Program-made: the position numbers and the translations under genes
Part shown: positions 44,396 through 54,508 of the stretch, one piece after another
Numbering within the stretch: the first letter of the stretch is position 1
Layout of the letters: each line of letters begins with the position of its first letter
The notes under the pieces: model-generated
The model's database searches: none
The model's input: the letters and a program-made list of their open reading frames with translations, nothing else
What the model was told of the DNA's origin: nothing
Assembly: GCF_900618535.1 (NCBI RefSeq)
Contig: NZ_UYJA01000003.1
Span: 248,001-312,000 of the forward strand
Direction: 5' to 3'
Source of the DNA: Pseudomonas bubulae
GTDB taxonomy: Bacteria > Pseudomonadota > Gammaproteobacteria > Pseudomonadales > Pseudomonadaceae
DNA: 64,000 bases

Positions 44396-46987
44396 TTATG
44401 CAGCGGGTTGCTCTTGTGCTTCTTCGACCGGTTTAGGCAACGAAGACATAAAGGCCATGATCAGCGCTGCCAGATACGGCAACGATTGCACCAGCAGCAT
44501 CACCACCCAGAAACGCATGTCGTTGCTCGGCAGGCCTTGTACGAAGAAAATCCCCACAGCCGCGCCCCAGAGCAGCAGCATGATGAACACCTCTTCGCGG
44601 GCTTCCGAGATCGCTACCCAAAAGCCGTGGTTATCGGCGTTTTTAGGCGTCCGGAAGAACGGGATGCTGGTGGTGAAGAACCCGTACAGCACGGCTTTGG
44701 CGATGGTGTGGGACAACGCCAGCCCGGCCAGTGCCGCGGCGAAGGCGTCCTTGAGGTTGACCCCCACTGCACGGCGGTACAGGAAAATGATCTTGCCCAC
44801 CTTGAACACAAATAGCGCCAGTGGCGGAATGGCGAAAATCAACAGTGGCGGGTCGACCCGCGTTGGCACGATGATCATCGCCGCCGACCACAACAGGGCA
44901 CCGACAGTGAAGAAAATATTCATGCCGTCGGCCACCCATGGCAGCCAGCCTGCGAGGAAGTGATAGCGCTGGCCACGGGTCAGCTCCGTGTCTTTGCCCA
45001 GCAACAGGCTGGAGGTGTGACGCTTGATAATCTGAATCGCACCGTAGGCCCAGCGGAATCGCTGTTTCTTGAAGTCGATAAAGGTATCGGGCATCAGGCC
45101 CTTGCCATAGCTGTTGTGGGAATACGCGGCGGAATACCCTTTTTCAAATACCCGCAGGCCCAGTTCGGCGTCTTCACAGATGCACCAGTCTGCCCAGCCC
45201 AGTTCTTCGAGCACTGAACGGCGGGTCATGGTCATGGTGCCGTGCTGAATGATCGCATCGCGGTCGTTACGGGTGACCATGCCGATATGGAAAAAGCCCT
45301 TGTATTCGGAGTAGCAGAGCTTTTTGAAGGTGCTTTCGTTCTGGTCGCGGTAGTCCTGTGGCGATTGCACGATGGCGATTTTCGGGTCGGCAAAGTGCGG
45401 CACCATATGCTTGAGCCAGTTGCGGTCCACGCAGTAATCAGAGTCGATCACGGCAATCACTTCGGCATCCGGTGCGGTATGCGGGATCAGGTAGTTCAGC
45501 GCGCCGCCCTTGAAACCGGCCAGGGGCGCGACGTGGAAGAACTTGAAGCGCGGGCCGAGGGTGGCGCAGTAATCGCGCACCGGCTCCCAGACTGCCGGGT
45601 CCTTGGTGTTGTTGTCGATGATCAACACTTCGAAATCGGGGTAGTCGAGGTTGGCCAGGGCGTCGAGGGTCTGTTTGACCATCTCCGGCGGCTCGTTGTA
45701 GCACGGCACATGGATCGAGACTTTCGGACGGTAGGCATCGTCGGCTTCTACCGGTAAAAACTCCCTTCGCCGCTTGCGAATCCATACTGCTTCGGCCAGT
45801 TCATGGGCCTCGGTGAGCAGCACGATAAACACCCCGAGCGCACCTAAGCCAAGCAGAAAGCCCACAGTCAGGCTGAACCAGGTGCTGTATTGCTGGCTGT
45901 AGTCATAGGCGATCCACACCAGCACCGAGCCGCAGAGGAAAGCGGTAAAGGTCAGGAAGGTACGGCCACGCTGGCGCAGGGCGGAACCGTCGATCAGCAG
46001 CAGTGCCAGTGACAGCAGGCCCATGACCACCGAGCCGATGGCCAGTACGCGCCACTGTGGAATCGCCACCACCGGCCCTTCAAAATTGAATTTTTGCTGG
46101 CGGGCAGCGTTGTACACGCCCCAGTACGCGCCCACTGAACCTTCGTCGCTGGCCTTCCACGGCTGGTCGAAGGCTTCGATCACAAAATAGTTGTAGCCCC
46201 GGCGGTTGAGGGTATTGACCAACGTACGCAGATAAATCGCCTGGTCGGCCGGGGTAGCGTCAGCGCCACCGCGCATGCGGCCATTGCTCGGCCAGCCAAC
46301 TTCCGACAGCAGCAGCGGTTTTTTCGGGAACATTTTTTTCAGGTCGCGGGCACGGTCCAGGACGAATTCGCCGGCCTTGTCCACCGGGATAAATTCCCAG
46401 TAGGGCAGGATGTGCGCGGCGATCAGGTCAACGTGCTTGGCCAGTTGCGGGTACTTTTCCCAAATATGCCATTGCTCGGACGTGGTGACCGGCACCTTGA
46501 CCGCGGCGCGCACCCGATCCAGCAGCACGATCAGGTCTTCGGGCGTGATTTCTTCGCGGAACAGGGCTTCGTTGCCCACCACAACCCGCACCACGCTGCG
46601 TGAGTTGTTGGCCAGCTCGATGGCTTTCTGGATTTCCCGCTCGTTGCGCTCCAGATCAGGGCTGATCCAGATCCCGATGGTCACGCGCAGGCCGAATTCT
46701 TCGGCCAGCTTGGGAATGTCGCCCAGGGTGCCGTCAACCGAGTAAGTCCGGATGTTGTCGGTCAGCTTGCTGATGATTTCCAGGTCGCGACGCATTTCGT
46801 CGTCGGTCGGGTACTGGTCTTTCTGTGGGTACTGGCCTTGCTGGAACGGCGAGTACGAAAAACCGGAGATTTGCTCGGGCCAGTTGGGCGCAGAGACCGG
46901 GCGATTGATCAGCGCCCAGAAGCCTGTGAAGAGCGCGGCGATGGCCAGGACCACCACCAGATTGAGTCCAAATTTACGCGATGACAT
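44396..46987 (-). CDS. ndvB: NdvB-like beta-glucan synthase: GH17 plus GT2 membrane protein
   Basis: The 863 residues fuse a periplasmic GH17-type domain (about 40-300) to a family 2 glycosyltransferase. The first has Glu140 in VGNEALF and Glu229 in LSEVGWPS, the acid/base and nucleophile pair. The GT2 has DSD (515-517), the CEDAE catalytic base near 605 and QRFRW (642-646), with membrane helices before and after it. Pseudomonas NdvB makes cyclic beta-1,3-glucans, and its GH17 domain acts as a glucan transglycosylase. ATG 46987 is taken as start; a TTG at 47005 is possible because the ribosome site is weak. Confidence 0.88.
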   Translation of the reverse strand: MSSRKFGLNLVVVLAIAALFTGFWALINRPVSAPNWPEQISGFSYSPFQQGQYPQKDQYPTDDEMRRDLEIISKLTDNIRTYSVDGTLGDIPKLAEEFGLRVTIGIWISPDLERNEREIQKAIELANNSRSVVRVVVGNEALFREEITPEDLIVLLDRVRAAVKVPVTTSEQWHIWEKYPQLAKHVDLIAAHILPYWEFIPVDKAGEFVLDRARDLKKMFPKKPLLLSEVGWPSNGRMRGGADATPADQAIYLRTLVNTLNRRGYNYFVIEAFDQPWKASDEGSVGAYWGVYNAARQQKFNFEGPVVAIPQWRVLAIGSVVMGLLSLALLLIDGSALRQRGRTFLTFTAFLCGSVLVWIAYDYSQQYSTWFSLTVGFLLGLGALGVFIVLLTEAHELAEAVWIRKRRREFLPVEADDAYRPKVSIHVPCYNEPPEMVKQTLDALANLDYPDFEVLIIDNNTKDPAVWEPVRDYCATLGPRFKFFHVAPLAGFKGGALNYLIPHTAPDAEVIAVIDSDYCVDRNWLKHMVPHFADPKIAIVQSPQDYRDQNESTFKKLCYSEYKGFFHIGMVTRNDRDAIIQHGTMTMTRRSVLEELGWADWCICEDAELGLRVFEKGYSAAYSHNSYGKGLMPDTFIDFKKQRFRWAYGAIQIIKRHTSSLLLGKDTELTRGQRYHFLAGWLPWVADGMNIFFTVGALLWSAAMIIVPTRVDPPLLIFAIPPLALFVFKVGKIIFLYRRAVGVNLKDAFAAALAGLALSHTIAKAVLYGFFTTSIPFFRTPKNADNHGFWVAISEAREEVFIMLLLWGAAVGIFFVQGLPSNDMRFWVVMLLVQSLPYLAALIMAFMSSLPKPVEEAQEQPAA

Positions 46988-47231
46988 AACTATTTCGGGT
47001 TCCAAAGGGAGTGGAACGAAGATCGGTCGGCGGGTGCCAAACGGCGCGCATCCTACACTGTGCTTTGACCAATCGTATAGCGGACGGAATTGAGTCGGGC
47101 GTTTGGCACTTACAGCCGACTTAAGTTCTTTCTTTATTAGTTGTAGCTCTTATCTTCTTCCGTAGCAGGCTATTAAAGCAGGCTTGGTCGCATAGCTTGT
47201 AGGAAAGATACTCAATGCAATGTAAGAACCC

Positions 47232-47237
47232 TATAAT
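47232..47237 (+). promoter_or_regulatory. Consensus -10 box upstream of tcdA
   Basis: A perfect TATAAT lies 27 bases before the tcdA ATG. The -35 region is not consensus, so an activator or weak promoter is possible. Confidence 0.5.
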
Positions 47238-47263
47238 GCGCGCCGGTTTTTGGGGTGTTGGTC

Positions 47264-48082
47264 ATGAGTACAGAAGATCCACGTTTTGCCGGTGTAGCCC
47301 GGTTATATGGGCTGGAAGGCCTTGAACGACTGAAGGCGGCGCATGTGGCGATCGTCGGTGTAGGCGGCGTCGGGTCGTGGGCAGCGGAAGCGATTGCGCG
47401 CTGCGGCGTCGGCGAAATTTCGCTGTTTGATCTGGATGACGTGTGCGTTAGCAACAGCAACCGCCAGTTACACGCCTTGAGTACGACCATTGGTCGGGAC
47501 AAGGTTGAGGTGATGGCCGAACGCCTGCGTCAGATCAATCCTGACTGCAAGGTTCATGAGGTGGCCGATTTCGTGACGCGCGAAACCATGGCCGACTACA
47601 TCACCCCCGATATTGATTGCGTGATCGACTGCATCGACAGTGTGAATGCCAAGGCGGCGCTGATTGCCTGGTGCAAGCGGCGCAAGATACAGATCATCAC
47701 CACCGGTGGCGCGGGCGGGCAAATTGACCCGACGCTGATTCAGGTCTGTGACTTGAACCGTACCTTCAATGACCCTCTGGCCTCCAAGGTGCGTTCGACC
47801 TTGCGTCGCGATTATGGATTTTCGCGCACCATGACCCGTCACTACAGCGTGCCGTGTGTGTTCTCCACCGAGCAGCTGCGCTACCCCAAGCCGGACGGCA
47901 GCATTTGCCTGCAGAAGAGTTTTGTCGGTGACGGGGTGAAGCTGGACTGTGCTGGCGGGTTTGGCGCAGTGATGATGGTGACGGCCACCTTCGGCATGGT
48001 GGCGGCGACCAAGGCGGTGGACAAGATCGTGGCGGGCGTGCGCCGGCCTTCGGAGAAGGTAAAGCCTGCACCACAGGAATAA
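47264..48082 (+). CDS. tcdA: TcdA, tRNA threonylcarbamoyladenosine dehydratase
   Basis: TcdA (CsdL) cyclises t6A to ct6A in tRNA using ATP and works with the CsdA-CsdE sulfur system. The 272 residues are an E1-like/ThiF fold: GVGGVGSWAAEAIARCGVG near 26 is the nucleotide loop, with DLDDVCVSNSNRQ (55-67) and CIDSVNAKAALI near 125. csdE and csdA genes lie just downstream on the other strand, supporting this assignment. A GTG at 47255 is an alternative start. Confidence 0.94.
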   Translation: MSTEDPRFAGVARLYGLEGLERLKAAHVAIVGVGGVGSWAAEAIARCGVGEISLFDLDDVCVSNSNRQLHALSTTIGRDKVEVMAERLRQINPDCKVHEVADFVTRETMADYITPDIDCVIDCIDSVNAKAALIAWCKRRKIQIITTGGAGGQIDPTLIQVCDLNRTFNDPLASKVRSTLRRDYGFSRTMTRHYSVPCVFSTEQLRYPKPDGSICLQKSFVGDGVKLDCAGGFGAVMMVTATFGMVAATKAVDKIVAGVRRPSEKVKPAPQE

Positions 48083-48102
48083 GGCTCGCCTCGGACCTGG
48101 CC

Positions 48103-48189
48103 TGTGGGAGCGGCTTTGCTCGCGATAGCACCGGCGCGGTGTTTCAGATAAACCGAATCGCCCGCATCGCGAGCAAGCCCGCTCCCACA
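48103..48189. repeat. REP inverted pair
   Basis: tgtgggagcggctttgctcg and inverted cgagcaagcccgctcccaca flank a variable spacer, between convergent tcdA and csdE. Confidence 0.9.
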
Positions 48190-48203
48190 GGGGGCGGCAA
48201 TGG

Positions 48204-48608
48204 TCAGGCTGCCAATTCCCGCATCCGCACCAGCACCGCATTGAGCCCATTGCTGCGCGATGGCGACAACTGCCGGCTAAGCCCCAATTGTTCGAACCAT
48301 CCCGGCAAATCGACCTGCAGCAGCTCTTGCGTGGTCAAGCCGTTCACCCGCACCAGCAGCAACGCCACCAGCCCGCGAATCAGTCGCGCTTCACTGCTGG
48401 CCGCAAACTGCCATTGGCCATCGACCTGTTTGCCCACCAGCCACATCTGGCTTTCACAGCCATGCACCCGGTTGGCGTCGGTTTTGTCGGCCTCGCCGAG
48501 TTCCGGCAATCGCTGGCCCCATTGCATCAGCAGGCGTGCACGCTGTTCCCAGCCGGTGCAATGCTCAAAGCTGTCGAGCGCCGCCTGGGCGTCGGCGGGC
48601 AGGGTCAT
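48204..48608 (-). CDS. csdE: SufE-family sulfur acceptor (CsdE-like)
   Basis: The 134 residues accept persulfide sulfur from the cysteine desulfurase encoded immediately upstream. The acceptor cysteine lies in VHGCESQMW near residue 51, and the fold pattern continues with SEARLIRGLVALLLVRVNG. The start overlaps the csdA stop by four bases. Confidence 0.9.
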   Translation of the reverse strand: MTLPADAQAALDSFEHCTGWEQRARLLMQWGQRLPELGEADKTDANRVHGCESQMWLVGKQVDGQWQFAASSEARLIRGLVALLLVRVNGLTTQELLQVDLPGWFEQLGLSRQLSPSRSNGLNAVLVRMRELAA

Positions 48609-49810
48609 TGCAGCAACTCCAGCGCCTGATCGAGGGCGAGGAAAAAACGCTCCAGATCTTCTGAGTCATTGTACAGCGCCAGCGAAACACGGATGGCACC
48701 AGCCAGACCAAGGCTTTTAAGCAGTGGCATGGCGCAATGATGCCCGGCGCGAACGGCAATCCCCTGTTCGGTCAGCAGATGGGCCAGATCGGCGTTGTGG
48801 ACGCCCTCGACTACAAAACTGACCAGGGCCAGGTGCGGGGCGCCCAGCAGACGAATGCCCTGGCGCTGCTGCAAACCCTCGACGAGCAATCGGTGCAGTG
48901 CTGTTTCGTGGGCCTGGACTGCGCCCTGGTTGAGGTTGGCCAGATAGTTGAGGGTTGCCCCCAGTCCGATCACGCTGGCAATCGGCGGGGTACCAGCCTC
49001 AAATCCCAGCGGTGCCGGGCGAAAGGTGGCGTGCTGATAGTCGGCGTCCTGCACCATCTCGCCGCCAAACTGCCAGTGTTGCAAGCGGGCCAGGGCTTCA
49101 TGACGGCCAAACAGCACGCCCAGCCCGTCGGGGCCATAGAGCTTGTGGGCGGAAAACACATAGAAGTCACAACCCAGCGCCTGAACGTCCTGGCGACCGT
49201 GGACAACACCCTGGGCGCCGTCAACCACGGTCAGTGCATTCTGTGCCCTGGCCAGCGCCAACAGTTCGGGCAGGGGCTGCCACACACCAAGGACGTTGGA
49301 TAACTGGCTCACGGCCAACAGGCGAGTGCGCGGGGTGATCAGGCGTGCGGCGGCCACGAGGTCGATCACGCCGTCGGCATCCAGTGGCAGTACCACCAGG
49401 GCCAGCTTTTTACGCTTTGCAAGTTGCTGCCACGGCAGCAAGTTGGCGTGATGTTCCAGGGCGCTGATAACGATTTCATCGCCCGTATTGAATTGGTGCT
49501 CCAGGCCGTAGGCCAGAAGGTTCAGCGCTGACGTGGCGCCGTGGGTGAACACGATTTGCCCGCACTCGCCGGCATTGAGCCATTGCGTCACTTTGTGGCG
49601 GGTGTTTTCGAATGCCTGGGTCGCGTGGGCGCCCGGCAAATGTTGGGCCCTGTGTACATTGGCTGCGCCGTTGGCGTAGTAATGCGTCAGTGCGTCGAGC
49701 AGGGCTTGGGGTTTTTGCGTGGTAGCAGCGCTGTCCAGATACGTCTGGTCCTGACGTTGCAAGGCGGCGATGGCGGGAAAGTCAGCGCGCCAGGGAGAAG
49801 GCAAAAGCAT
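48605..49810 (-). CDS. csdA: Cysteine desulfurase, group II (CsdA/SufS-like)
   Basis: This PLP enzyme removes sulfur from cysteine as enzyme persulfide. The 401 residues show YLDSAATTQKP near 28, the PLP lysine in FSAHKLYGPDG near 223, and the active Cys in RAGHHCAMPLL near 360 within the short group II loop. Coupling to csdE and the nearby tcdA favour CsdA over SufS, since no other suf genes are present. Confidence 0.9.
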   Translation of the reverse strand: MLLPSPWRADFPAIAALQRQDQTYLDSAATTQKPQALLDALTHYYANGAANVHRAQHLPGAHATQAFENTRHKVTQWLNAGECGQIVFTHGATSALNLLAYGLEHQFNTGDEIVISALEHHANLLPWQQLAKRKKLALVVLPLDADGVIDLVAAARLITPRTRLLAVSQLSNVLGVWQPLPELLALARAQNALTVVDGAQGVVHGRQDVQALGCDFYVFSAHKLYGPDGLGVLFGRHEALARLQHWQFGGEMVQDADYQHATFRPAPLGFEAGTPPIASVIGLGATLNYLANLNQGAVQAHETALHRLLVEGLQQRQGIRLLGAPHLALVSFVVEGVHNADLAHLLTEQGIAVRAGHHCAMPLLKSLGLAGAIRVSLALYNDSEDLERFFLALDQALELLQ

Positions 49811-49868
49811 GGTGTTCGGGCTCTGTTGACGAGGCCGGAAGCCGGCCCCGTCAGTTGCAGACAGACGC

Positions 49869-50903
49869 TTAGTTGTGAGCGTGCAGTGCTTCGTTCAGCT
49901 CGATGGCCGACTTGTGGGTTTTGCATTCCACAGCGCCGGTTTCCGAGTTACGGCGGAACAACAGGTCAGGCTGGCCAGCCAGGTCACGGGCCTTGACCAC
50001 TTTGACCAACTGGTTGTTTTCGTCCAGCAGGGCCACTTTGGTACCTGCGGTCACGTACAGGCCGGACTCGACGGTGTTGCGGTCACCCAGCGGGATGCCG
50101 ATACCGGCGTTGGCGCCGATCAGGCAGCCTTCGCCGACCTTGATCACGATGTTGCCACCACCCGACAGCGTGCCCATGGTCGAGCAACCGCCGCCCAGGT
50201 CCGAACCTTTGCCGACAAACACGCCTGCCGATACACGGCCTTCGATCATGCCCGGGCCTTCGGTACCAGCGTTGAAGTTGACGAAACCTTCGTGCATCAC
50301 GGTGGTGCCTTCGCCGACGTAGGCGCCCAGGCGGATACGTGCCGCATCAGCGATGCGCACACCGGCCGGAACCACGTAGTCGGTCATTTTCGGGAACTTG
50401 TCGACCGAGAACACTTCCAGCAGATCGCCACGCAGGCGCGCTTCGAGTTGACGCTCGGCCAGTTCGCCCAGATCGATGGCGCCCTGGCTGGTCCATGCCA
50501 CGTTTGGCAGCAGCGGGAACACGCCCGCCAGGCTCAGGCCGTGGGGCTTGACCAGGCGATGGGACAGCAGGTGCAGCTTGAGGTAGGCCTCTGGTGTCGA
50601 GGTCAGAGTGGCGTCTTCGGCCAGCAGGGTGGCAACCAGCGGCTTGTGGCTTTCGGCCAGGCGGGTCAGCAGGGCAGCCTGGGCGGCGTCGACCGGTTTG
50701 GCGGCTTCAGCCATCTGTGCGGCTTGGGCGGTAGTAAAGGTGATTGCCTGATTGCCACCGGTGTAGCCCAGAATCGGTGCGATGGCTGCAATCAGCTCGG
50801 CCGATGGATTGACCAGGGGTTGTGCGTAGAACACTTCCAGCCATGCGCCTTGGCGGTTTTGGGTGCCGACGCCGAAGGCTGCGCTGAACAGGGTAGTAGA
50901 CAT
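49869..50903 (-). CDS. dapD: Tetrahydrodipicolinate N-succinyltransferase
   Basis: DapD transfers succinyl from succinyl-CoA to tetrahydrodipicolinate. The 344-residue long form is the one found in pseudomonads. Hexapeptide repeats form a left-handed beta helix at about residues 180-300 (VRIADAARIRLGAYVGEGTT, GMIEGRVSAGVFVGKGSDLG, IVIKVGEGCLIGANAGIGIP). It lies 35 bases downstream of the ArsC-like gene on the same strand. Confidence 0.96.
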   Translation of the reverse strand: MSTTLFSAAFGVGTQNRQGAWLEVFYAQPLVNPSAELIAAIAPILGYTGGNQAITFTTAQAAQMAEAAKPVDAAQAALLTRLAESHKPLVATLLAEDATLTSTPEAYLKLHLLSHRLVKPHGLSLAGVFPLLPNVAWTSQGAIDLGELAERQLEARLRGDLLEVFSVDKFPKMTDYVVPAGVRIADAARIRLGAYVGEGTTVMHEGFVNFNAGTEGPGMIEGRVSAGVFVGKGSDLGGGCSTMGTLSGGGNIVIKVGEGCLIGANAGIGIPLGDRNTVESGLYVTAGTKVALLDENNQLVKVVKARDLAGQPDLLFRRNSETGAVECKTHKSAIELNEALHAHN

Positions 50904-50938
50904 GCAATTACCTCTTACAAAAATAAATGGGCGGGCGC

Positions 50939-51301
50939 TTACAGAAGGGCCGCCGCATAAAGATCTGGCTTGAAGCCAATCAGGGTTTTGTCACCGAGAT
51001 CGAGCACCGGGCGCTTGATCATCGAGGGTTGGGCGAGCATCAGTTCAATGGCTTTGGCTTGGTCGAGATCGGCTTTGCGTTCGTCGTCGAGCTTGCGAAA
51101 GGTTGTACCGGCGCGGTTGAGCACCACTTCCCAGCCGTGCTCATTGCACCAGCGGGTCAGGTGTTCACGGTCAATGCCGCTGCTTTTGTAGTCATGGAAA
51201 TCGTAGTGCACTGCATGTTCATCGAGCCAGGTGCGAGCCTTTTTCATGGTGTCGCAGGCTTTGATGCCGAAAAGGTGCAACGTCTTGCTTGAATCGGTCA
51301 C
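50939..51301 (-). CDS. ArsC/Spx family (YffB-like) thioredoxin-fold protein
   Basis: The 120 residues have the single-cysteine CDTMKKAR motif near residue 14, a thioredoxin-like fold, and RAGTTFRKLDDE near 68. This is the YffB/ArsC-Spx group, often annotated as arsenate reductase, but without an arsenic locus a glutathione-related reductase is more likely. Start GTG 51301 is preceded by a G-rich ribosome site. It is upstream of dapD in the same direction, probably one operon. Confidence 0.85.
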   Translation of the reverse strand: MTDSSKTLHLFGIKACDTMKKARTWLDEHAVHYDFHDYKSSGIDREHLTRWCNEHGWEVVLNRAGTTFRKLDDERKADLDQAKAIELMLAQPSMIKRPVLDLGDKTLIGFKPDLYAAALL

Positions 51302-51530
51302 GGAAATTGCCCCCCCTTTGGAGATGCGGTAAATGAGCAGTCGCGGATTATGCCATGCGCAGCGCCCTTGGGCGTGATTGGCTGCGAGCTTGGCACAGAC
51401 TTGTGACATGTCGTCGCACTGCTACTTTTGTTCAGGCTCGGCTTTTACGGTTAGACGCTACTATGGAGCGCAATGGGAAATTGTTGCTATTTATTTAGTT
51501 TAAAACTGATCGTTCGGGAACTCTGCTGAT

Positions 51531-53177
51531 ATGCAAACCGCCTATACCGTCCTTATCCTGCTGATGCTGGTGGGGATTTCGCGTCTGTTGGGGCGTGTCA
51601 TACCTCTGCCTTTGCCGCTGGTGCAGATTGCTGCCGGTGCCGTACTGGCCTGGCCGACGCTGGGCCTGCATGTGGCGCTGGAACCTGAGCTGTTCCTGTT
51701 TCTGTTCTTGCCGCCGCTGCTGTTCTCGGATGGCTGGCGCATGCCCAAGCGTGAGTTCTGGCGCCTGCGCGGGCCGATTCTGACCCTGGCAGTAGGGCTG
51801 GTTTTGTTTACGGTGGTGGGTGCGGGGTATTTCATCCATTGGCTGTTGCCGACCATCCCCTTGCCGGTGGCATTTGCCCTGGCAGCAGTACTGTCACCCA
51901 CTGATGCGGTGGCGGTATCGGCCATTGCACAGAATCGCTTGCCCGCACCCTTGATGCACATGCTGCAAGGCGAGGCGCTGATGAATGACGCCACGGGCCT
52001 GGTGACCTTCAAGTTCGCCCTGGTGGCTGCCATTACCGGGGTGTTTTCCCTGGCCAATGCCAGCCTGACCTTCATCTTGGTGGCCTGTGGCGGGCTGGCC
52101 ATTGGCGTCGCCCTGAGCTGGCTGGTGGGGCGTTTGCGCGCGTGGATGATCGCCCGTGGCTGGGATGACCCGGCCACCCATGTGGTGTTTATGTTGCTGC
52201 TGCCTTTTGCCGCCTATGTACTGGCCGAACGCTTGGGTGCTTCGGGCATCCTGTCGGCGGTGGCGGCGGGGATGATGCAGAGCTGGCTGGACCTGTTGCC
52301 GCGTCAGACCAGCACCCGCCTGCTTAATCGCAGTGTGTGGTCGCTGCTGGAGTTTGCCTTCAACGGGTTGATCTTTTTGCTGTTGGGCCTGCAATTGCCG
52401 GACATCATCAAGGCGGTGGTCAGCCACGAAACGACTCTGTGGCCGACTTTGATGTATCGCTGCCTGGATGTGGTGGCGATTTTCCTAGTGCTGCTGGCGC
52501 TGCGCTTCATCTGGGTGCAGAGCATCTGGCGGCTGTCCGGCCTGTTGCGCCGCTGGCGTGGCAAGGGCGAGCTGACGATGGTGCCGACAGCCCGCTCCTG
52601 CTGGCTGCTGACCGTGGGCGGGGTACGCGGTGCGGTGACCCTGGCGGGCGTGATGTCGGTACCGCTGCTGGTCAGCGAGGGTTTGAATTTTCCTGAGCGT
52701 GATTTGCTGATCTTTATTGCTGCCGGGGTGATTTTGCTGTCGCTGGTGGCAGCCTGCATCGCCTTGCCGGTGTTGTTGCGCGGTATTCCAAAAAGCCCGG
52801 ACGATGCCATGCGCAAAGAAGTGCGCGAAGCCTGGCGGCGCACCGCAGAAGCGGCGATTCACGCGCTGGAAGCAGAAGAGGTGGTGGAGGCCGATGGTCA
52901 GCAGGATGCGGCCCAGGCGGCTCTGGCGGCTGAGCTAAAGGCGCGGATCATGTCTGAGTACCGTCATCAGCTTGAGGTGTACAACGACTCGGCGGAGGCC
53001 CAGGCACTGGCTTCGCAAATGGACCAGCTGGAAAGCCGCTTGCGGCTCAAGGCGCTGCGGGCGCAGCGGCTGGAACTGTACAGCTTGCGCCGCCATCACG
53101 AAATCGGCGACGACGCCCTGAGCGAAATCCTCAAGGACCTGGACTTGAGCGAGGCCAACCTGGGAACGGTGAAATAA
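51531..53177 (+). CDS. CPA1 family Na+(K+)/H+ antiporter
   Basis: The 548 residues have about 12 membrane helices to residue 420, with LSPTDAVAVSAI near 121 holding the ion-binding Asp and MNDATGLVTFK near 152. A cytoplasmic C-terminal tail of about 130 residues is rich in Glu, Ala and Arg and is predicted to be helical. It exchanges monovalent cations for protons. It starts divergently from the ArsC-like gene, with about 230 bases between. Confidence 0.93.
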   Translation: MQTAYTVLILLMLVGISRLLGRVIPLPLPLVQIAAGAVLAWPTLGLHVALEPELFLFLFLPPLLFSDGWRMPKREFWRLRGPILTLAVGLVLFTVVGAGYFIHWLLPTIPLPVAFALAAVLSPTDAVAVSAIAQNRLPAPLMHMLQGEALMNDATGLVTFKFALVAAITGVFSLANASLTFILVACGGLAIGVALSWLVGRLRAWMIARGWDDPATHVVFMLLLPFAAYVLAERLGASGILSAVAAGMMQSWLDLLPRQTSTRLLNRSVWSLLEFAFNGLIFLLLGLQLPDIIKAVVSHETTLWPTLMYRCLDVVAIFLVLLALRFIWVQSIWRLSGLLRRWRGKGELTMVPTARSCWLLTVGGVRGAVTLAGVMSVPLLVSEGLNFPERDLLIFIAAGVILLSLVAACIALPVLLRGIPKSPDDAMRKEVREAWRRTAEAAIHALEAEEVVEADGQQDAAQAALAAELKARIMSEYRHQLEVYNDSAEAQALASQMDQLESRLRLKALRAQRLELYSLRRHHEIGDDALSEILKDLDLSEANLGTVK

Positions 53178-53187
53178 CCCAGCTTTA

Positions 53188-53274
53188 TGTGGGAGCGGGC
53201 TTGCTCGCGATGGCATCGCAGCGGTTCGTCTGGCAGACCGCATCGCTTGCATCGCGAGCAAGCCCGCTCCCACA
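53188..53274. repeat. REP inverted pair
   Basis: tgtgggagcgggcttgctcg and inverted cgagcaagcccgctcccaca flank a spacer of about 45 bases, in the convergent gap between the antiporter and dapC. Confidence 0.92.
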
Positions 53275-53282
53275 GGGGCGGT

Positions 53283-54482
53283 TTAGCCGCGGCGCTGGAT
53301 AAAGTCGCGGATCCGCCCGGCGGCTTCCACGCACTCAGCCAGTGGCGCAACCAGGGCCATGCGTACGCGACCAGCGCCGGGGTTGAAACCGTCTACTTCG
53401 CGGGACAGATAAGAGCCCGGCACTACGGTGACGTGCTCTTGGGCAAACAGGTCGCGGCAGAATTCGGCGTCGTCGCCTTCAACCCTGGGCCACAGGTAGA
53501 AGCCGCCATCCGGGCGCTGCACATCCAGTACCGGCGTTAAAATCTCCAACACCGCATCAAACTTCTCGCGATACAGGTCACGGTTGCTACGTACGTGGTC
53601 TTCGTCGTTCCAGGCGGCAATGCTTGCCAGCTGGGTTTGTACCGGCATTGCGCAGCCATGGTACGTGCGGTACAGCAGGAACGCCTTGAGGATGTCGGCA
53701 TCGCCGGCCACAAAACCGGAACGCAAACCCGGCAGGTTGGAGCGCTTGGACAGGCTGTGGAACACCACGCAACGCTTGAAGTCTTCACGGCCCAGGGCCA
53801 CACAGGCGCTGAGCAGGCCGACCGGTGGTGTCTTCTCGTCGAAGTACAGCTCGCTGTAGCACTCGTCTGCGGCGATCACGAAGTCGTGTTCGTCGGCCAG
53901 TGCGATCAGTTTTTTCAGGGTTTCAAGCGGGATCAGCGCACCGGTCGGGTTACCCGGCGAGCACAGGAACAGGATCTGGCAGCGTTTCCAGGTGTCGACG
54001 GATACGGCGTCGAAATCCGGGTTGAACCCATGCTCGGCCAGGCACGGCAGGTAGTGCGGCTGAGCGCCTGCCAGGAAGGCAGCCCCTTCATAGATCTGGT
54101 AGAACGGGTTCGGGCTCACCACCAGAGCGTCGTCACCACGGTTGACCACGGTCTGGGTGAAGGCAAACAGGGCTTCACGGGTGCCGTTGACCGGCAGGAT
54201 ATTGCGCGCCGGGTCAAGCCAGCCTTTTGGTACGTTGAAACGACGCTCGGCCCAGTCGGCGATAGCTTCGCGCAGCGCCGGGATGCCCAGGGTGGTCGGG
54301 TAGACCGCCATCTGGTCGAGGTTGTCAGCCAGTGCCTTGGCCACGAAGTCCGGCGAGCGGTGCTTGGGTTCGCCAATCGACAGCGCGATTGGGCGCTTGT
54401 CGGCGTTGGGCTGCACGCTGCCAAGCAGGGCGCGCAATTTTTCGAACGGGTAAGGCTGCAGCTGGTTTAGAGCGTTGTTCAT
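53283..54482 (-). CDS. dapC: Succinyldiaminopimelate transaminase
   Basis: This class I/II PLP aminotransferase of 399 residues makes N-succinyl-LL-DAP from the ketopimelate. Visible are the conserved SIGEPKHRSPDFV at 36, LCSPGNPTGALIP near 174, AADECYSELYF near 205 and the PLP lysine in HSLSKRSNLPGLRSG near 244. The following glnD gene direction and spacing (26 bases) are typical for Pseudomonas. Confidence 0.93.
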   Translation of the reverse strand: MNNALNQLQPYPFEKLRALLGSVQPNADKRPIALSIGEPKHRSPDFVAKALADNLDQMAVYPTTLGIPALREAIADWAERRFNVPKGWLDPARNILPVNGTREALFAFTQTVVNRGDDALVVSPNPFYQIYEGAAFLAGAQPHYLPCLAEHGFNPDFDAVSVDTWKRCQILFLCSPGNPTGALIPLETLKKLIALADEHDFVIAADECYSELYFDEKTPPVGLLSACVALGREDFKRCVVFHSLSKRSNLPGLRSGFVAGDADILKAFLLYRTYHGCAMPVQTQLASIAAWNDEDHVRSNRDLYREKFDAVLEILTPVLDVQRPDGGFYLWPRVEGDDAEFCRDLFAQEHVTVVPGSYLSREVDGFNPGAGRVRMALVAPLAECVEAAGRIRDFIQRRG

Positions 54483-54508
54483 GGGGTGCGGGTCTCACTC
54501 GGCGGCGG

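Noticed and set aside
50939..51301. Arsenate reductase of an ars operon
   Set aside because: There is one CDTMKKAR cysteine motif of the YffB/Spx group and no arsenic transporter or regulator nearby.
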